The notes under the pieces were generated by a model. The model saw only the letters and a list, made by a program, of their open reading frames with translations, searched no databases and was not told the DNA's origin. Both the position numbers and the translations under genes were made by a program. From contig CADEEL010000001.1 in NCBI GenBank assembly GCA_902826335.1, positions 1 to 64,000 of the forward strand: DNA of 64,000 bases, written 5' to 3'. This DNA is from an uncultured Alphaproteobacteria bacterium. Lineage in GTDB: Bacteria; Pseudomonadota; Alphaproteobacteria; Caulobacterales; Aquidulcibacteraceae. This document shows positions 61,448-64,000 of this stretch, in pieces (positions within the stretch are counted from its first letter, which is position 1; each line of letters begins with the position of its first letter).

Positions 61448-62638
61448 ATGGCCAAGGAAAAGTTTTCGCGGACGAAGCCGCACTGCAACATCGGCACGAT
61501 CGGGCATGTCGATCACGGCAAGACGACGCTGACGGCGGCGATCACGATGGTGTTGGCCAAGGCCGGCGGGGCCAAGGCGATGGCCTATGCCGATATCGAC
61601 GCGGCGCCCGAGGAAAAGGCGCGCGGCATCACGATCAACACGGCGCATGTCGAGTATGAAACGGCGAACCGCCATTACGCGCACGTCGATTGCCCGGGCC
61701 ACGCGGATTATGTGAAGAACATGATCACGGGCGCCGCGCAGATGGACGGGGCGATCCTCGTCGTCTCCGCTTCGGACGGGCCGATGCCGCAAACGCGCGA
61801 GCACGTGCTCTTGGCGCGTCAGGTCGGCGTGCCGGCGATGGTGGTGTTCTTGAACAAGGTCGATCTCGTCGACGATCCCGAGCTCATCGAGCTCGTGGAG
61901 ATGGAAGTGCGCGAGCTTCTCTCCAACAATCAGTTCCCGGGCGACGACATCCCGATCGTGCGCGGCTCGGCGGTGGCGGCCGTGGAAGGCAAGACGCCGG
62001 AGATCGGCGAGAACGCGATCCTTGAACTGATGAAGGCGGTCGATGCCTATATTCCGCAACCGGAGCGTCCGATCGATCAGCCGTTCCTGATGCCGATCGA
62101 GGATGTGTTCTCGATCTCGGGCCGCGGCACGGTGGTGACCGGGCGCGTCGAGCGCGGCATCGTCAAGGTCGGCGAGGAAGTCGAGATCATCGGCATCCGC
62201 GATACGGTGAAGACCGTGGTGACCGGCGTTGAAATGTTCCGCAAGCTCTTGGATCAAGGCCAGGCGGGCGACAATATCGGCGCGCTGTTGCGCGGCGTCG
62301 ATCGCGAGGGCGTCGAGCGTGGGCAAGTCTTATGCAAGCCGGGCTCGATCACGCCGCACAAGAAGTTCGAGGCGGAAGTCTATATCCTGACCAAGGACGA
62401 GGGCGGGCGCCACACGCCGTTCTTCGGCAATTACCGGCCGCAATTTTATTTCCGCACCACGGACGTGACGGGCATCGTGGAATTGCCGGCGGGCACGGAA
62501 ATGGTCATGCCGGGCGACAATCTGAAAATGACGGTCGAGCTCATCACGCCGATCGCCATGGAGGAAAAGCTGCGCTTCGCCATCCGCGAAGGGGGCCGCA
62601 CCGTCGGCTCCGGCGTCGTGGCCAAGATCTTGGCGTAA
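61448..62638 (+). CDS. tuf: elongation factor Tu
   Basis: A 396-residue GTPase delivering aminoacyl-t[47 protein letters not shown], and FRTTDVTG with C-terminal [10 protein letters not shown]. Normal length. The downstream terminator ends the operon here instead of continuing into rpsJ. Confidence 0.98.
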   Translation: MAKEKFSRTKPHCNIGTIGHVDHGKTTLTAAITMVLAKAGGAKAMAYADIDAAPEEKARGITINTAHVEYETANRHYAHVDCPGHADYVKNMITGAAQMDGAILVVSASDGPMPQTREHVLLARQVGVPAMVVFLNKVDLVDDPELIELVEMEVRELLSNNQFPGDDIPIVRGSAVAAVEGKTPEIGENAILELMKAVDAYIPQPERPIDQPFLMPIEDVFSISGRGTVVTGRVERGIVKVGEEVEIIGIRDTVKTVVTGVEMFRKLLDQGQAGDNIGALLRGVDREGVERGQVLCKPGSITPHKKFEAEVYILTKDEGGRHTPFFGNYRPQFYFRTTDVTGIVELPAGTEMVMPGDNLKMTVELITPIAMEEKLRFAIREGGRTVGSGVVAKILA

Positions 62639-62684
62639 CCGCCTCGCCTGACGCGCGGCGCAGAGCAAAATCTAACCAAACAAA

Positions 62685-62715
62685 AAGGCCGCTTCCCGAG
62701 GGAAGCGGCCTTCGT
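62685..62715. terminator. bidirectional terminator between tuf and the barrel gene
   Basis: Perfect 10-bp stem GGCCGCTTCC/GGAAGCGGCC (62687-62696 with 62701-62710). Plus side continues TTCGTTGTT; minus side continues TTTTTGTTT. Confidence 0.88.
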
Positions 62716-62734
62716 TGTTGAAGGGGCAGGGCGA

Positions 62735-63475
62735 TTAGCGGCCGAATGCGTCGGTCGCGAGCGCTCTATCCACGAAGCCGACCGGCCTTGTCAGGCTCGC
62801 GCCCGAGCGGTTGCGCTCAAACAGAGACTGGCCGCCGAAATTCCACCGTGCGCCGATCGTGAAGGCGTCGGATTCCGGGCCGTCATAGTCCGCATGCTGA
62901 TAGCCCCCATAGAGGCTGATCGGCGCGCCATCGAACTGGAACTCACCGCCGACGCCAGCTGTCCAGCCGTCAACATCAACGTCACTGACGTGCGCGAAGC
63001 CGACATTGCCTTGGAGGCTAAAATTATCGCTCACGAAGTGGCGCAATTCTCCGTCCAGGGCCCACTGATCGAGATCACCGATGTAGTCGCTGCTGGTGTA
63101 ACTCAGCACGCCCGTCAGCGTGGTGCGGCTCATATAGAATTGCGTTTCGCCCGCGATCGTCCATTCGTCGAACGACAGACCGGACGAATCGAAGGTCGTA
63201 AAGCCGGCGTACCCGCCCCACAGCCATTGCGGGCCGCGGCTGAAAAGGTGGCCGCCAATGGTCCAGACATCAAGATCACCCTCGAAACTGGCGTAGCCGG
63301 CGCCGAGCTGGAAGTTTTCGCCAAGCGCGGCCTGCCCGTTGAGCGACCACACATCACCATCAGAGCCCCCGATGTCCGCGCGCTGATAGGACGCGCCGAC
63401 ATAGCCGCTGCCGGCCAGCGCGGGCGTGGCCATCATGGCGACGGCGCCGAGCGCGCCAAATAATATCCTGCTCAT
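62735..63475 (-). CDS. predicted outer-membrane beta-barrel protein, paralogue 1
   Basis: A 246-residue secreted protein. The signal peptide (MSRILFGALGAVAMMATPALA, 21 residues, split here by description) is followed by alternating strands such as GYVGASYQRADIG, FQLGAGYASFEGDLDVW and ISLYGGYQHADYDG, ending TIGARWNFGG. Beyond that strand a conserved tail (LFERNRSGASLTRP, GFVDRAL) extends about 25 residues. No family name is recognised; the composition suggests a porin-like or adhesin-like barrel. It is a tandem paralogue of the next gene. Confidence 0.8.
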   Translation of the reverse strand: MSRILFGALGAVAMMATPALAGSGYVGASYQRADIGGSDGDVWSLNGQAALGENFQLGAGYASFEGDLDVWTIGGHLFSRGPQWLWGGYAGFTTFDSSGLSFDEWTIAGETQFYMSRTTLTGVLSYTSSDYIGDLDQWALDGELRHFVSDNFSLQGNVGFAHVSDVDVDGWTAGVGGEFQFDGAPISLYGGYQHADYDGPESDAFTIGARWNFGGQSLFERNRSGASLTRPVGFVDRALATDAFGR

Positions 63476-63585
63476 TCTACCGTCCCCTTGTTGACCTCAC
63501 GCCCTCGATGGCGGCGCTGGCGCAGCACATAGCGAGTCGGCGTTAACGCCAACTTGACCACGTTCAGGGTGGACGGGGTAACAAA

Positions 63586-63612
63586 AAGGGCCGCCCCATG
63601 GGGCGGCCCTTC
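63586..63612 (-). terminator. terminator of the second barrel gene
   Basis: Stem GGGCCGCCCC/GGGGCGGCCC around 63588-63609, followed on the minus strand by CCCTTTTTGTT. Confidence 0.8.
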
Positions 63613-63637
63613 GCAAAAAAGATAATATTGGGCGCCG

Positions 63638-64000
63638 TCACATTGGGTTGGCGCCGCCGACCAGCCGCTCGATAAAGCCGCGCGGGCGGTTCAAGCTCGC
63701 GCCCGACCGATTCCGTTCAAAGAGGGTCTGGCCGCCGAAATTCCAGCGTGCGCCGATCCCGAAGGCGTCAGTTGAATCTGGCGCACTATCAATATCGAAC
63801 CGCTGGTAGCCGCCATAGATGCTGATTGGAGCGGACTCGAGCTGCCATTCCGCACCGAGCCCCATCGACCAAGTATCGGCGCTGCCGCCGGAATCTATGC
63901 GCCCGTAGCCCAGGTTACCTTGGATGCTGAAATTGTCCGCCACGAAATGCCGCACTTCCCCGTCGAGCGCCCAAAAATCAAGGGGTCCAATGAACTCGGA
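63638..64000 (-). CDS. predicted outer-membrane beta-barrel protein, paralogue 2 (5' end outside window)
   Basis: The C-terminal 120 codons are visible; the frame is open to the window edge. LDFWALDGEVRHFVADNFSI is almost the same as the LDQWALDGELRHFVSDNFSL of paralogue 1; APISIYGGYQRFDID, FGIGARWNFGGQTLFERNRS and GASLNRPRGF follow. The apparent GTG at 63955 is internal. It lies 162 bases upstream of paralogue 1 on the same strand with its own terminator between, so each is a separate unit. Confidence 0.85.
   Translation of the reverse strand, partial: SEFIGPLDFWALDGEVRHFVADNFSIQGNLGYGRIDSGGSADTWSMGLGAEWQLESAPISIYGGYQRFDIDSAPDSTDAFGIGARWNFGGQTLFERNRSGASLNRPRGFIERLVGGANPM

Overview
The window is a GC-rich stretch of about 64 kb of chromosome from an alphaproteobacterium. 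The evidence is the set of lineage-typical families (DUF2849, DUF934, DUF2948, UPF0262), a murA-DUF2948-hisD-UPF0262-phosphatase-infA-maf-rng-yacG gene order, a GcvA-type LysR regulator, and short two-tier palindromic repeats of a kind common in this class. Caulobacterales/Hyphomonadales-like affinity is an impression from gene content, not a demonstrated placement. Almost everything is ordinary core or near-core gene content. There is no phage, plasmid, CRISPR array or transposase.

Layout. 0-6 kb: 3' part of gatB, a small membrane protein, an RcnB-like periplasmic protein, a glutathione transferase, a Sel1-repeat protein, and a polysaccharide pair (polyprenyl-phosphate sugar-1-phosphate transferase plus a degenerate deacetylase). 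tRNA-Ser(GCT) follows. 6-9 kb: an SCP-x type thiolase and a HMG-CoA-synthase-like/DUF35 fusion that lacks the expected active-site cysteine. 9-13.3 kb: a MacB/DevC-like ABC exporter (ATPase, double-FtsX permease, HlyD adaptor). 13.3-18 kb: host-attachment family protein, SDR, a six-ligand diiron ferritin-like protein, a fatty acid hydroxylase, a small SET-domain methyltransferase, and a GcvA-like regulator.

18-29 kb is an assimilatory sulfur region. Ferredoxin/flavodoxin-NADP reductase and cysteine synthase overlap each other. Further on come siroheme synthase, DUF2849, a glutathione transferase, sulfite reductase, DUF934 and APS reductase, all joined by stop/start overlaps, followed by a TauE/SafE permease. 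A globin and an M3 peptidase lie between the two parts. 29.2-29.5 kb holds four palindromic repeats. 29.6-32.5 kb is a second ABC exporter (HlyD lipoprotein, ATPase, ABC-2 permease), followed by tRNA-Thr(GGT).

32.7-39.8 kb is a tightly overlapped housekeeping operon from a 43-residue proline-rich ORF and murA through yacG, with an extra SDR inserted between infA and maf. 39.8-44.7 kb: a WD40 protein and a COG0523 GTPase on the minus strand, then AsmA and a beta-propeller lipoprotein. 44.75-46.47 kb is gene-free and full of inverted repeats, and contains the C-terminal remnant of an ssb gene. 46.5-56 kb: rplJ, rplL, rpoB and rpoC, without rplK/rplA upstream. 56-58 kb: a minus-strand GH1 glycosidase and a zinc-ribbon protein. 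58.1-62.6 kb: the str operon rpsL-rpsG-fusA-tuf, ended by a strong terminator instead of continuing into rpsJ. The window closes with two tandem paralogous outer-membrane barrel genes, the second cut by the window end.

The most interesting non-genic signal is a family of about 50-nt palindromes at two loci 16 kb apart. They share an invariant 11-nt loop and a fixed internal asymmetry, while their stems differ and keep pairing. One of these palindromes supplies the stop codon of the ssb remnant. I did not find a convincing new multi-gene defence or catalytic system.
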